From: Lachnospiraceae bacterium 28-4 | Lineage (GTDB): Bacteria > Bacillota > Clostridia > Lachnospirales > Lachnospiraceae | Assembly (NCBI GenBank): GCA_000403275.2 | Contig: KE159600.1 | Span: forward strand, 393,708 to 457,707 | Direction: 5' to 3' | Length of the DNA stretch: 64,000 nt | In this document: in pieces, positions 1-8,627 of the stretch | How positions within the stretch are numbered: position 1 is the first letter of the stretch | Layout of the letters: every line of letters begins with the position of its first letter | Notes under the pieces: model-generated | What the model saw: the letters and a program-made list of their open reading frames with translations, nothing else | Databases searched by the model: none | What the model was told of the DNA's origin: nothing | Position numbers and translations under genes: made by a program

Positions 1-258
1 TTCCGTTTCCGGTTCTACCTTATAATAATCTATGATAGCCCGTACACTTTCACCACTCAAATTCATAAAAGTCAGGGGCTTCGCCAATATCACTTTATCT
101 CCTCCAATGTAACCCTTACCGATCTTCGCCCTATGCTTTAACTCCGCCACATAAATATCATATTTATCCGCAATCGCGTCTATCGCATCAAATCCCACAT
201 TATGCCTCGTATTCCCATACTCTTTGGAAGGATTCCCCAATCCTACAATCACAAACAT
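1..258 (-). CDS. pth: Peptidyl-tRNA hydrolase, N-terminal part (cut by window edge)
   Basis: Peptidyl-tRNA hydrolase releases tRNA from prematurely dropped peptidyl-tRNA in the cytoplasm. Only the first 86 codons lie in the window; the rest runs off the left edge. The N-terminus reads MFVIVGLGNPSKEYGNTRHN, which matches the family signature: VGLGNP, the conserved Y, and the TRHNVG segment with the catalytic His. Further on, KPLTFMNLSGESV matches the conserved substrate-binding loop with its Asn. The ATG at 258 follows a TTGGAGGC ribosome site at normal spacing. It lies downstream of spoVG on the same strand, beyond a terminator. The identification is secure for a partial gene. Confidence 0.93.
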   Translation of the reverse strand, partial: MFVIVGLGNPSKEYGNTRHNVGFDAIDAIADKYDIYVAELKHRAKIGKGYIGGDKVILAKPLTFMNLSGESVRAIIDYYKVEPETE

Positions 259-405
259 ATGTGCCTCCAATTCCCGGCCTTTTCCAGCCTTTCCTTCTAT
301 ATTCCGGCCGCTTTCTCCAATCACTACATTTGCCATAATACCATACTTTTCCCAGAAATACACGTAATAATTATTAATATGGAAAAAGGAAAGAATATTA
401 GCATG

Positions 406-450
406 GAAAAACAGGCGTTGCTGGAGTCTTTCACTCCGGCAACGCCTGTT
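406..450 (-). terminator. Rho-independent terminator after spoVG
   Basis: On the minus strand an 11-bp stem (ACAGGCGTTGC at 439-449 against 411-421) with an inner GGAGT/ACTCC helix is followed by a short T run. It lies just past the spoVG stop codon and would separate the glg-spoVG transcript from pth. Confidence 0.85.
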
Positions 451-475
451 CTTTATTTCTCTTATAGCAAATACC

Positions 476-751
476 TTAACCCGCTATTTCCGGTTCAAGC
501 AACGCTCTTTCGTAGCTTGTAAGTATGGTAGACTGTATCCGGTCTCTAGTATCTGAGTTAATAGGATGCGCGATATCCCTATACTCGCCGTCCGATGCTT
601 TCTTGCTCGGCATTGCGATAAAAAGTCCTTTCTCGCCTTCTATTACTTTGATGTCGTGAACTACAAACTCGTCATCAAGCGTAATAGAAACAATTGCTTT
701 CATCTTCCCTTCTTTCGCAATTTTCCGCACTCTTACATCCGTAATCTCCAT
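476..751 (-). CDS. spoVG: Septation/sporulation regulator SpoVG
   Basis: SpoVG is a small RNA/DNA-binding regulator conserved in Firmicutes and linked to septation and late sporulation. The 91-residue protein starts [11 protein letters not shown] and has the family segment [20 protein letters not shown] followed by DIAHPI and a C-terminal helix. An ATG nine bases upstream (760) directly abuts the AAGGAGG site and is too close to be used; the ATG at 751 has nine bases of spacing and matches the family N-terminus. Only 35 bp separates it from glgD on the same strand and I see no terminator between them, so glgC-glgD-spoVG may be co-transcribed. A terminator follows. Confidence 0.93.
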   Translation of the reverse strand: MEITDVRVRKIAKEGKMKAIVSITLDDEFVVHDIKVIEGEKGLFIAMPSKKASDGEYRDIAHPINSDTRDRIQSTILTSYERALLEPEIAG

Positions 752-786
752 GCCGTTCATCCTCCTTGGAACATCAAAAAGTTTAG

Positions 787-1905
787 TTACATGACAAATC
801 TGTCATTATGCTCTATCACAATCTTAATTCCGTCATCTCCTTTATGATAGGAGTTCGCCCTGATGGTGTCTCTGCTTTCCACTATGCAGTTTTCAATATG
901 TGTATTGTCTCCAATATAAACATCATTCAAAATAATTGAATTTTTAATATAACAGTTATTTCCTATATATGTTTTCTTAAATATTACCGATCCTTCCACC
1001 GTCCCGTTTACAATACATCCGCTGGAGATCAGGCTGTTCTTTACGCTCGCGCCCACATTATATTTTGCCGGCGGCAGGTCGTCTACTTTAGAGTAGATAT
1101 CGGGATACTGATGGAAGAAATAATCCCTGATTTCCGGTTTCAGGAAATCCATATTCGTGTTGTAATAATCTTGTACCGTTGAAATATTGCTCCAGTACTC
1201 TTTCATTTTGTAGCCAAAGATGCGTTTCATGTCCTTATATCGAATCAGGATATCCTTTACAAAATCGAAACGATCTTCCTCCATTCCCTTTTCAATCATT
1301 TCAATGAGCTGGCGTCTCCTGATTACATAGATCCCGCAGGAAACCACGCTGGATTTGGCTACTATGGGTTTTTCTTCGAATTCCTCGATACGGCTTTCCT
1401 CATTCATCTTAATGACGCCGAACCTTCCGGAATCCGTCTCTGCCGGCATGTCCTTGCACACCACGGTAATATCCGCTTTCTTTTCGATATGGTATTCCAG
1501 CAGCTTATTGAAATCCATCTTATATACGCCGTCGCCGGATGCGATTACCACATAAGGCTCATGGCTGTTTTTCAAAAAATACAGGTTCTGCGCTATGGCA
1601 TCCGCTGTTCCCCGATACCATGCATTGCTTTCTGCCGTCGTTTCGGGAGTACATACAAACAGCCCGCCTTGTTTACGGCCGAAATCCCACCATTTCGAAG
1701 AACTCAAATGTTCATTCAGGCTTCTGGCATTATACTGTGTCAACACCGCTACCTTTTGAATACGTGAATTGGACATATTGCTCAACGCAAAATCTATGCT
1801 CCGGTAGCTTCCGGCGATGGGCATTGCGCATACAGCGCGTTTCTGTGAAAGTTCCTTCATCCTACGATTATTGCCGCCTGCTAAAATAATACCTATTGCT
1901 CTCAC
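787..1905 (-). CDS. glgD: Glucose-1-phosphate adenylyltransferase-like subunit GlgD
   Basis: GlgD is the partner subunit of ADP-glucose pyrophosphorylase in Firmicutes and modulates GlgC, which makes ADP-glucose for glycogen synthesis. The 372-residue protein has a nucleotidyltransferase domain (residues 1 to about 240) and a left-handed beta-helix hexapeptide C-terminus. The N-terminal loop reads [13 protein letters not shown] rather than the catalytic GxGxRL form seen in GlgC, which fits a regulatory or weakly catalytic role. Translation starts at a GTG that overlaps the glgC stop codon by 4 bp (GTGA), so the two are translationally coupled. Downstream lies spoVG. Confidence 0.93.
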   Translation of the reverse strand: MRAIGIILAGGNNRRMKELSQKRAVCAMPIAGSYRSIDFALSNMSNSRIQKVAVLTQYNARSLNEHLSSSKWWDFGRKQGGLFVCTPETTAESNAWYRGTADAIAQNLYFLKNSHEPYVVIASGDGVYKMDFNKLLEYHIEKKADITVVCKDMPAETDSGRFGVIKMNEESRIEEFEEKPIVAKSSVVSCGIYVIRRRQLIEMIEKGMEEDRFDFVKDILIRYKDMKRIFGYKMKEYWSNISTVQDYYNTNMDFLKPEIRDYFFHQYPDIYSKVDDLPPAKYNVGASVKNSLISSGCIVNGTVEGSVIFKKTYIGNNCYIKNSIILNDVYIGDNTHIENCIVESRDTIRANSYHKGDDGIKIVIEHNDRFVM

Positions 1906-3176
1906 TTTTCATCACCTGCCTTAATCAATGTTTTTCCGCTTGCAAGATAGCCGTTATCATAGTCTTCCGGTTTCGTAACGCCAAAGATCACAGAATTCTT
2001 GCCCACCTGTATTCCTTTTGGAATAACGCTCTTTTCTCCTATCGTTACCATGCCGCTGTTATAAATATGAGGATCCGTTTCGTTTGGCGCTTCCTCGCCT
2101 ATGCCAAGTTTTACGTTATCGTTGACTACCACGTTCTCAGCAATTATCGCTTTATACAGTTCGCAGTCCTTTCCGATACTGGTCTCATTCATAATGATGG
2201 AATCCCTGACTACCGTCCCTTCGCCTATTGTAACACCGCAGCCGATTACAGAATTGTATACTTTGCCATATATGTTGGATCCTTCTCCGATAATACTCCT
2301 CTCGATCACGCTGTTTTCCGAAATATATTGCGGAGGCAGGATCGTGCTGCTGGTATATATCTTCCAGTATTCTTCATACAGGTTGAACTCGGGAACAATA
2401 TCGATCAGCTCCATATTCGCTTCCCAATAAGAACTTAATGTTCCAACATCTTTCCAGTAACCGTTAAATTCATATGCAAATAAAGGTGCTTCTTTCTTAT
2501 GGCAATACGGGATGACATGTTTACCGAAGTCTAAAGCCGGCTGTTCTGCATTGGTCACCAACGCCTCCTTCAGCGTCTTCCAATTAAAGATATATATCCC
2601 CATAGATGCCAAATTGCTTCTCGGATGCTCCGGTTTTTCCTCAAAGTCCGTAATCTTCCTATTCTCATCCGTAATCATGATGCCGAACCTCTTCGCTTCC
2701 TCCATTGGCACCGGCATAACGGCGATTGTTACTTCCGCATTATTTTCCTTATGGAAATCCAGCATCGCCTCGTAGTCCATCTTGTAAATATGGTCGCCCG
2801 ACAGAATCAGCACATATTCCGGGTTAAAGCTTTCGATATAATCGATATTCTGGTAGATCGCATTCGCTGTACCCGTATACCATTCGCTGTTTGCGCTCTT
2901 TTCATAGGGCGGAAGCACGGTTACCCCGCCGATATTCCTGTCCAAATCCCACGGAATACCTATACCGATATGCGTATTCAATCGAAGCGGCTGATACTGC
3001 GTCAGTACGCCCACCGTATCCACACCGGAATTAATGCAATTACTCAAAGGGAAATCAATAATTCTGTACTTCCCGCCAAAGGCTACTGCCGGCTTTGCTA
3101 CTTTTGATGTAAGAACACCCAATCGGCTGCCCTGCCCACCGGCTAAAAGCATGGCAATCATCTCTTTTTTAATCAT
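1902..3176 (-). CDS. glgC: Glucose-1-phosphate adenylyltransferase GlgC
   Basis: This is the catalytic subunit of ADP-glucose pyrophosphorylase, the committed step of glycogen synthesis from glucose-1-phosphate and ATP. The 424-residue protein has the intact nucleotide-binding loop [14 protein letters not shown], the [16 protein letters not shown] segment, the [12 protein letters not shown] and [11 protein letters not shown] motifs, and the FEEKP motif. A C-terminal beta-helix of hexapeptide repeats follows. It heads a glgC-glgD(-spoVG) unit, with a near-consensus promoter and a perfect 16-bp palindrome just upstream. Length and motifs are typical. Confidence 0.95.
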   Translation of the reverse strand: MIKKEMIAMLLAGGQGSRLGVLTSKVAKPAVAFGGKYRIIDFPLSNCINSGVDTVGVLTQYQPLRLNTHIGIGIPWDLDRNIGGVTVLPPYEKSANSEWYTGTANAIYQNIDYIESFNPEYVLILSGDHIYKMDYEAMLDFHKENNAEVTIAVMPVPMEEAKRFGIMITDENRKITDFEEKPEHPRSNLASMGIYIFNWKTLKEALVTNAEQPALDFGKHVIPYCHKKEAPLFAYEFNGYWKDVGTLSSYWEANMELIDIVPEFNLYEEYWKIYTSSTILPPQYISENSVIERSIIGEGSNIYGKVYNSVIGCGVTIGEGTVVRDSIIMNETSIGKDCELYKAIIAENVVVNDNVKLGIGEEAPNETDPHIYNSGMVTIGEKSVIPKGIQVGKNSVIFGVTKPEDYDNGYLASGKTLIKAGDEK

Positions 3177-3209
3177 GTCATCACCTCTTAATTTCTTTGA
3201 GTAGGATAA

Positions 3210-3225
3210 AACACTATATAGTGTT
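3210..3225. promoter_or_regulatory. 16-bp perfect palindrome near the glgC start of transcription
   Basis: AACACTATATAGTGTT is a perfect palindrome lying six bases downstream of the glgC -10 box, where the transcript should begin. The position fits a repressor operator; the binding protein is unknown. Confidence 0.5.
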
Positions 3226-3230
3226 GTCTA

Positions 3231-3259
3231 ATTATACCATATTCTGATATGAAAGTGAA
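3231..3259 (-). promoter_or_regulatory. Sigma-A promoter of glgC
   Basis: Minus strand: TTCACT (3254-3259), 17-bp spacer, TATAAT (3231-3236). The perfect -10 box and ideal spacing sit about 55 bp upstream of the glgC start. Confidence 0.75.
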
Positions 3260-3372
3260 TATTTTTTACAAAATACTTTTGCCTTTTCTTATTTTTTTAT
3301 GTAGATTTTTTACAATTTTCTTTTTTATTCGTTTTTCAATTTGTATATTTTCATGATTTTCCATACATGTTA

Positions 3373-3401
3373 TTACATTTTCCCCCGTATGCTTGTATAA
3401 T
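3373..3401 (+). promoter_or_regulatory. Candidate sigma-A promoter of murC
   Basis: TTACAT (3373-3378), 17-bp spacer, TATAAT (3396-3401), about 100 bp upstream of murC. A second TATAAT at 3459-3464 has TTTACA upstream but only a 15-bp spacer, so it is the weaker candidate. The rest of the 3260-3500 divergent gap is AT-rich without other clear signals. Confidence 0.6.
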
Positions 3402-3502
3402 GTTTATTGGTTTGGCACTATTTACCTTTTCCAAACGTTTACATATCCGGAATATGCATATAATAATTTAAGCAAGAATAAAAAAGAATAGGAAGTGTTC
3501 AT

Positions 3503-4882
3503 ATGTACAAAATAGATTTTAATCATCCCTGCCACATATATTTCATCGGTATCGGAGGCATCAGCATGAGCGGACTGGCAGAGATTCTTCTCGAAGAAGG
3601 TTTCCAGGTATCCGGTTCCGATATCAAGCCATCCCCCCTTACCGAATCGCTGGAAAAAAATAACGCCCGCGTATTTTACGGGCAGAAAACCTCCAACCTG
3701 TCCGGCAATATCGATGTGGTCGTTTATACCAGCGCGATCCACGAAGATAACCCCGAATTTATCGCCATGAAAGAGCGGCAGCTTCCCTGCCTTACCAGGG
3801 CGGAGCTGTTAGGGCAGATGATGCAGAACTATAAAGTACCTGTCGCAGTCAGCGGAACCCATGGCAAAACGACAACCACTTCCATGATATCCTCCATTCT
3901 TCTGAAAGCCGAACTGGATCCTACTTTATCCATCGGCGGCATCCTGAAAGAAATAGGCGGCAATATTCGTATAGGCAAGTCCGAATATTTCGTAACGGAA
4001 GCGTGCGAATATACAAACAGCTTTCTGAGCTTTTTTCCAAAAATCGGAATTATATTAAATATAGAAGAAGACCATCTTGACTTTTTTAAAGATATTCAGG
4101 ATATCCGCAATTCATTCCACCGATTTGCCGCGCTCCTGCCGGAAGACGGAACTTTAATTATCAGCGGTGACATCGAAAACTACCGCGAAATTACGGACGG
4201 ACTTTCATGCCGGGTCATTACTTACGGTTCTTCACCCGACAATGATTATTATTGTTCCGATATCCATTATGACAAACTGGCGCACCCTTCCTTCCGCCTG
4301 AACCGCAAAAACGGCAAAAATGAAGCTTTTTCCCTTATGGTGCCCGGGGAACACAACGTCCATAACGCCATGGCTTCCATCGTTCTTGCCGACCTGCTCG
4401 GCATAGACAGCAGCGTCATGCAAAAAGCTTTCCTGGAGTTTTCCGGCACAGACAGGCGCTATGAATTTAAGGGTGAAAAAAACGGTGTTTCCATTATAGA
4501 TGATTATGCACATCATCCTACGGAAATTACCGCAACTTTAAAAGCGGCTTCCAATTACCCCCACCGGTCCCTTTGGTGCGTCTTCCAGCCCCATACCTAT
4601 TCGAGAACGAAGGCCTTTCTTCCTGAATTCGCCAAAGCCCTGTCACTGGCCGACCACGTGGTTCTCGCCGATATCTATCCCGCCAGGGAAACGGATGATC
4701 TCGGCATCAGTTCCAACGACCTTCGGGAAGAACTCCTGGAGTTAGGTGCCAACTGCACCTATCTTCCTTCCTTTGAAGAAATCGAAAAATTTTTATTAAA
4801 AAATTGCATAAACGGAGATCTGTTGATAACTATGGGCGCCGGAGATGTGGTAAAAATCGGCGAAAGCCTTCTTCAAAAATAA
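3503..4882 (+). CDS. murC: UDP-N-acetylmuramate--L-alanine ligase MurC
   Basis: MurC adds L-alanine to UDP-MurNAc in cytoplasmic peptidoglycan precursor synthesis, using ATP. The 459-residue protein shows the N-terminal Rossmann motif GIGGISMSGLAEIL, the ATP-binding loop SGTHGKTTTTSM at about residue 118, and DDYAHHPTEI at the start of the C-terminal domain. Length is normal for the family. The ATG follows an AGGAAGTG ribosome site. The gene stands alone, divergent from glgC, and ends in a long terminator hairpin. The identification is secure. Confidence 0.97.
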   Translation: MYKIDFNHPCHIYFIGIGGISMSGLAEILLEEGFQVSGSDIKPSPLTESLEKNNARVFYGQKTSNLSGNIDVVVYTSAIHEDNPEFIAMKERQLPCLTRAELLGQMMQNYKVPVAVSGTHGKTTTTSMISSILLKAELDPTLSIGGILKEIGGNIRIGKSEYFVTEACEYTNSFLSFFPKIGIILNIEEDHLDFFKDIQDIRNSFHRFAALLPEDGTLIISGDIENYREITDGLSCRVITYGSSPDNDYYCSDIHYDKLAHPSFRLNRKNGKNEAFSLMVPGEHNVHNAMASIVLADLLGIDSSVMQKAFLEFSGTDRRYEFKGEKNGVSIIDDYAHHPTEITATLKAASNYPHRSLWCVFQPHTYSRTKAFLPEFAKALSLADHVVLADIYPARETDDLGISSNDLREELLELGANCTYLPSFEEIEKFLLKNCINGDLLITMGAGDVVKIGESLLQK

Positions 4883-5029
4883 CTATCCACAATATCCACA
4901 AATTCTTCGGAAAAACCCTTTCCGAAATTTGTGGATATTTTTCCGCCCCGCCCCATAATCAGAAAAACTATTTTTCCAGCTCTGCGCTTTTGACCCCTAA
5001 AATTATCCACATTTTCCACATTTTCCACC
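4883..5029. promoter_or_regulatory. Cluster of DnaA-box-like 9-mers upstream of dnaD
   Basis: One perfect consensus DnaA box TTATCCACA lies at 5003-5011. Close variants are CTATCCACA (4883-4891), ATATCCACA (4892-4900), the reverse-strand ATATCCACA (4930-4938), TTTTCCACA (5012-5020) and TTTTCCACC (5021-5029). The last three form a head-to-tail run. Two of the others are also the arms of the murC terminator, so they may serve only that purpose. The cluster sits immediately upstream of replication-initiation genes. Confidence 0.5.
4891..4942 (+). terminator. Terminator after murC
   Basis: A long stem pairs 4891-4916 with 4918-4938 (AATATCCACAAATT against AAATTTGTGGATAT, and CGGAAA against TTTCCG). 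It is followed by a T run, just past the murC stop. Confidence 0.8.
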
Positions 5030-5076
5030 AACTGCGCCGGCTTATATGCTCTTTTCCTTTTTCGGAAAAATGACTA

Positions 5077-5105
5077 TTTCCATTTTATATTCGTTGTGAT
5101 ATAAT
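5077..5105 (+). promoter_or_regulatory. Extended -10 promoter of dnaD
   Basis: TTTCCA (5077-5082), 17-bp spacer, TGATATAAT with a perfect TATAAT at 5100-5105 and a TGn extension. It lies about 70 bp upstream of the dnaD start codon. Confidence 0.7.
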
Positions 5106-5173
5106 GCATCATGCTTTAAGAATGGGTACATCTGTCAATGCAGAATATCGATAGATTTAGGATAGGTGAATGT

Positions 5174-6244
5174 ATGGGCCGTTTAAAAATTTACAAAGAT
5201 AATTATACAGAAGCGACAGCAGTATCCAATATATTTATTGATGAATATATGAAAGATGCTAACGATGCTCAGCTTAAAATATATCTGTATCTCATCCGTA
5301 TGATGAACGCCAATCTTCCTACAAGCATATCGGATATTGCCGATAAGTTTAACCATACGGAAAAGGACGTTCTGCGGGCATTAAAGTATTGGGAGAAGCA
5401 GCGCCTTCTTACTTTGGAATTTGACGATTCCAAAAGTCTGATCGGCATTCATCTGCTCGACCTGAATAAATCGGACAGCCCCGCTATGGATAAACCTTTT
5501 ACGCCGGTAGTCACGCTTATGGCGTCTCCCGCCGTACCGGAAACCGCTGTACGGCCGCAGACGGAAGCGGACAACCCTTATGCAAAGCCCGCGTATACTT
5601 TGGATCAGTTGAAAAAGTTCAAATCCAGCGAAGAAACATCCCAGCTTCTTTTTATTGTGGAACAATATATCGGCAGGACTCTTTCACCCTCCGAAATAAA
5701 AACCATTTTTTTCCTTCAGGACAAGCTTGGATTCTCCATGGATCTGATCGACCATCTGGTGCAATATTGTGTGGAGCGCGGCAAAAAAGATTTCCGTTAC
5801 ATAGAAAAAGTTGCTGTCAGCTGGGCACAGGCTGGTGTCACTACTCCGAAAGATGCTGAAAAATATGCGTACAAATACGACAAAGTCGTTTACGGCATCA
5901 TGCAGGCGCTCGGTAAAACAAGCGCGCCCACAAAAAAGGAAGTGGAATATATCAACCGTTGGACCAGAGACTTTGGCTATGAAATGGACGTGATTGACGC
6001 AGCCTGCGAACGCACCGTTCTTTGCACCGATAAGCACCGTTTCGAATATGCGGACCGTATTTTAACCAGCTGGTACCAGGCCAATGTCCATCACAAATCG
6101 GATATTGCCAGGGCCGATGAACTTTTCCGCCGAAATAAAGCGGCATCCCAGAGACCGGCCGCTTCCAATACTAATAAATTTAATCAGTTTAAGCAAAACC
6201 ACTATGACTTTGATGCTCTTGAGAAAGAGCTCCTGCGTAATTAA
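5174..6244 (+). CDS. dnaD: DnaD-domain replication initiation protein
   Basis: DnaD-family proteins help DnaA-dependent loading of the replicative helicase at origins or during restart. This 356-residue protein has an N-terminal winged-helix region (about residues 20-110), a linker, and two C-terminal DnaD/DnaB_2 repeats ending in YIEKVAVSWAQAGV and YADRILTSWYQANV, both carrying the YxxxIxxxW signature. An in-frame ATG at 5138 lacks a ribosome site; the ATG at 5174 follows ATAGGTGA and matches the usual N-terminus. Its neighbour is the dnaI-like helicase loader, about 60 bp downstream. The duplicated DnaD domain is common in Clostridia. Confidence 0.88.
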   Translation: MGRLKIYKDNYTEATAVSNIFIDEYMKDANDAQLKIYLYLIRMMNANLPTSISDIADKFNHTEKDVLRALKYWEKQRLLTLEFDDSKSLIGIHLLDLNKSDSPAMDKPFTPVVTLMASPAVPETAVRPQTEADNPYAKPAYTLDQLKKFKSSEETSQLLFIVEQYIGRTLSPSEIKTIFFLQDKLGFSMDLIDHLVQYCVERGKKDFRYIEKVAVSWAQAGVTTPKDAEKYAYKYDKVVYGIMQALGKTSAPTKKEVEYINRWTRDFGYEMDVIDAACERTVLCTDKHRFEYADRILTSWYQANVHHKSDIARADELFRRNKAASQRPAASNTNKFNQFKQNHYDFDALEKELLRN

Positions 6245-6305
6245 TATTACTCGCAATTAACATCACTGATAATCAACAATATTCGTGATCAGGGGAGGAA
6301 CAGGC

Positions 6306-7274
6306 GTGCCATTAACGAATACCCAATATGAGTCCATCATCCGTACCTATGAAGAAAAGCAAAATAAAAACCGCCATACACTGGAGGAGCGGCGCGCTTA
6401 TGTCTATTCCCATGTAGACGGTTTCCGGGAACTGGAGGACTCCATTGCTTCTATTTCCGTCTCCCAAGGGAGAAAACTCTTAGAGGGGGATGAATCTGCG
6501 CTTCATGAACTCAGGCTCCTTCTCAGAAACCTGTCCGAAAGCAAAACAAGCCTTCTTATGGCTTCCGGCTTCCCGGCAGACTACCTGGAGCCCATCTACG
6601 ACTGTCCTGACTGTCTGGATAAGGGATACATTGACGGCAAAAAATGCCATTGTTTCCGTCAGGCGGAAATTTCTCTGCTGTACCAGCAATCTAACATCAG
6701 CCGGATTTTGGAAACGGAAAATTTTTCTACCCTTTCCTATGAGTTTTATCAGGGAAACGATTTGATCCATTTTCAAAATGCTGTCGAAGAATGTAAAAAA
6801 TTTACACAAAATTTCAGTTTCGACTACCGTAATCTCTTTTTTTATGGTACAGTGGGAACAGGTAAATCGTTTCTTTCCGGATGCATTGCAAAGGAATTAC
6901 TGGAAACAGGGAATTCCGTCATATATTTCAGTGCCGTCGGACTCTTTGAGGCATTATCCCATCTTTCTTTCGACTATAAAAATAAAGAAGAACTTCATGG
7001 AACTTATGAAGATCTCTATCGATGCGACCTGTTGATCATCGATGACCTTGGAACGGAGCTGACGAATAATTTTGTGACATCCCAGCTCTTTTCCTGTCTG
7101 ACCGAAAGGCATATGCGGAAAAAGTCAACGATTATTTCTACCAATTTATCTCTCGAGGAACTGCGTAACCGCTATTCCGACAGGATATTTTCCCGGATCA
7201 CAAGCAATTATACAATATGCAAACTCACCGGGCCGGACATCCGGATATATAAGAAATTACATAAAGCTGAATAA
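6306..7274 (+). CDS. dnaI: DnaC/DnaI-type helicase loader ATPase
   Basis: This AAA+ ATPase likely loads the replicative helicase DnaB/DnaC onto DNA. The 322-residue protein has an N-terminal helical part, a zinc-knuckle-like CPDCLDKGYIDGKKCHC at about residues 98-114, and a C-terminal IstB/DnaC-type ATPase domain. That domain has Walker A GTVGTGKS and Walker B LLIIDDLGTE. The start is a GTG at 6306 preceded by GGGGAGG with seven bases of spacing; upstream in-frame codons have no ribosome site. It follows dnaD on the same strand, a usual clostridial pairing. IstB-type transposition proteins share the fold, but context and the zinc motif favour DnaI. Confidence 0.88.
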   Translation: MPLTNTQYESIIRTYEEKQNKNRHTLEERRAYVYSHVDGFRELEDSIASISVSQGRKLLEGDESALHELRLLLRNLSESKTSLLMASGFPADYLEPIYDCPDCLDKGYIDGKKCHCFRQAEISLLYQQSNISRILETENFSTLSYEFYQGNDLIHFQNAVEECKKFTQNFSFDYRNLFFYGTVGTGKSFLSGCIAKELLETGNSVIYFSAVGLFEALSHLSFDYKNKEELHGTYEDLYRCDLLIIDDLGTELTNNFVTSQLFSCLTERHMRKKSTIISTNLSLEELRNRYSDRIFSRITSNYTICKLTGPDIRIYKKLHKAE

Positions 7275-7361
7275 GCGGAGCTGGATCAGCCAAGCCGGAC
7301 AAGCTTTAAACAACATCCCCGCGGGGATTCATCATTTAATTACGGAAAGCGAGGATCTTTC

Positions 7362-8552
7362 ATGGCAAAACGTGAAGAAAAAAGGAACTTAGAAACTATC
7401 CCTGTCGGATCTTTGGGGATTATTCCTTTGGACGGATGTAAACCCTTATGTGAGAAAGTAGACTATTATCTTGTAAAATGGCGGACGGAACGCGAAAGCG
7501 AGCATAAAGACAGCCTTGCCTTCGCAGGTTATCAGCGGGATTCTTATATCCTTGGCGCAAAAGTTCCCCGATTCGGTTCCGGCGAAGCAAAAGGTATTAT
7601 CTTAGAGTCCGTTCGCGGCACTGATCTCTATCTTCTTGTCGATGTGGCTAACTATAGCCTTACCTATTCTTTATGCGGTCACGAAAATCACATGTCTCCC
7701 GACGACCATTACCAAAATTTGAAACGCATTATAGCTGCCGTAGGCGGAAAAGCCAGACGTATTACGGTCATTATGCCTTTTCTATATGAAAGCAGACAGC
7801 ATAAACGCACATCAAGGGAATCTCTGGACTGCGCCCTGGCTCTGCAGGAAATGGTTTCCATGGGAGTTGATAATATTATCACTTTTGACGCTCACGACCC
7901 GAGAGTTCAAAATGCAATTCCCCTTCACGGTTTCGAGACTGTGCAGCCTACCTACCAGTTTATTAAAGGGCTGCTGCAGAACGTAACAGGGCTGGAACTG
8001 GATTCGGATCATATGATGGTAATCAGCCCGGACGAAGGCGGCATGAGCCGTGCTATTTACATGGCCAATGTGATCGGCCTCGATATGGGCATGTTTTATA
8101 AAAGGCGCGATTATACAAAGGTGGTGAATGGCCGCAACCCTATCGTTGCCCATGAATTTCTCGGAACCAGCGTGGAAGGTAAAGATATGATCATTATCGA
8201 TGATATGATCTCTTCCGGCGAAAGCGCCCTGGAAGTGGCTGCCGAATTAAAGCAGAGAAAGGCCCGCCGGGTATTTATCTGCTCCACCTTCGGCCTTTTC
8301 ACTAACGGCCTGGCCCGCTTCGACCAGGCTTATGCCAACGGCACTATCGACAGGGTTCTTACGACTAACCTGATCTACCAGACGCCGGATCTTTTATCCC
8401 GGGAATGGTATATCGACTGCGATATGAGCAAATATATCGCATATATTATCGATACGCTGAACCACGATGCATCCATCAGCGACCTGCTCAATCCGAACGA
8501 GCGTATTCAGAGCATTGTGGCAAGATACAAGAACGGAGATTTTGAAGACTGA
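7362..8552 (+). CDS. prs: Ribose-phosphate pyrophosphokinase, long divergent form
   Basis: The enzyme makes PRPP from ribose-5-phosphate and ATP for nucleotide synthesis. At 396 residues it is longer than the usual ~315. Family landmarks are visible but altered: RGTDLYLLV for the RGxDVF segment, MPFLYESRQHKRTSRES for the PYxxYARQDRK region, TFDAHDPRVQ with the conserved His, SPDEGGMSRA where SPDHGGxxRA is usual, and IIDDMISSGES as the PRPP-binding loop. The two half-domains align along their length, so I call it Prs. Reduced or altered activity is possible. It follows dnaI in the same direction with an 87-bp gap. Confidence 0.85.
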   Translation: MAKREEKRNLETIPVGSLGIIPLDGCKPLCEKVDYYLVKWRTERESEHKDSLAFAGYQRDSYILGAKVPRFGSGEAKGIILESVRGTDLYLLVDVANYSLTYSLCGHENHMSPDDHYQNLKRIIAAVGGKARRITVIMPFLYESRQHKRTSRESLDCALALQEMVSMGVDNIITFDAHDPRVQNAIPLHGFETVQPTYQFIKGLLQNVTGLELDSDHMMVISPDEGGMSRAIYMANVIGLDMGMFYKRRDYTKVVNGRNPIVAHEFLGTSVEGKDMIIIDDMISSGESALEVAAELKQRKARRVFICSTFGLFTNGLARFDQAYANGTIDRVLTTNLIYQTPDLLSREWYIDCDMSKYIAYIIDTLNHDASISDLLNPNERIQSIVARYKNGDFED

Positions 8553-8627
8553 TTTTTTCATATTCTGCAATCATTCACCCGTTATCGTTCCAATCCCTTG
8601 CGGAGCGGGACGGAAAGGAGTGTTCTT

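Noticed and set aside
7315-7328. ATCCCCGCGGGGAT between dnaI and prs as a terminator
   Set aside because: It is a continuous palindrome without loop or T run; it may be an operator but there is no other support.
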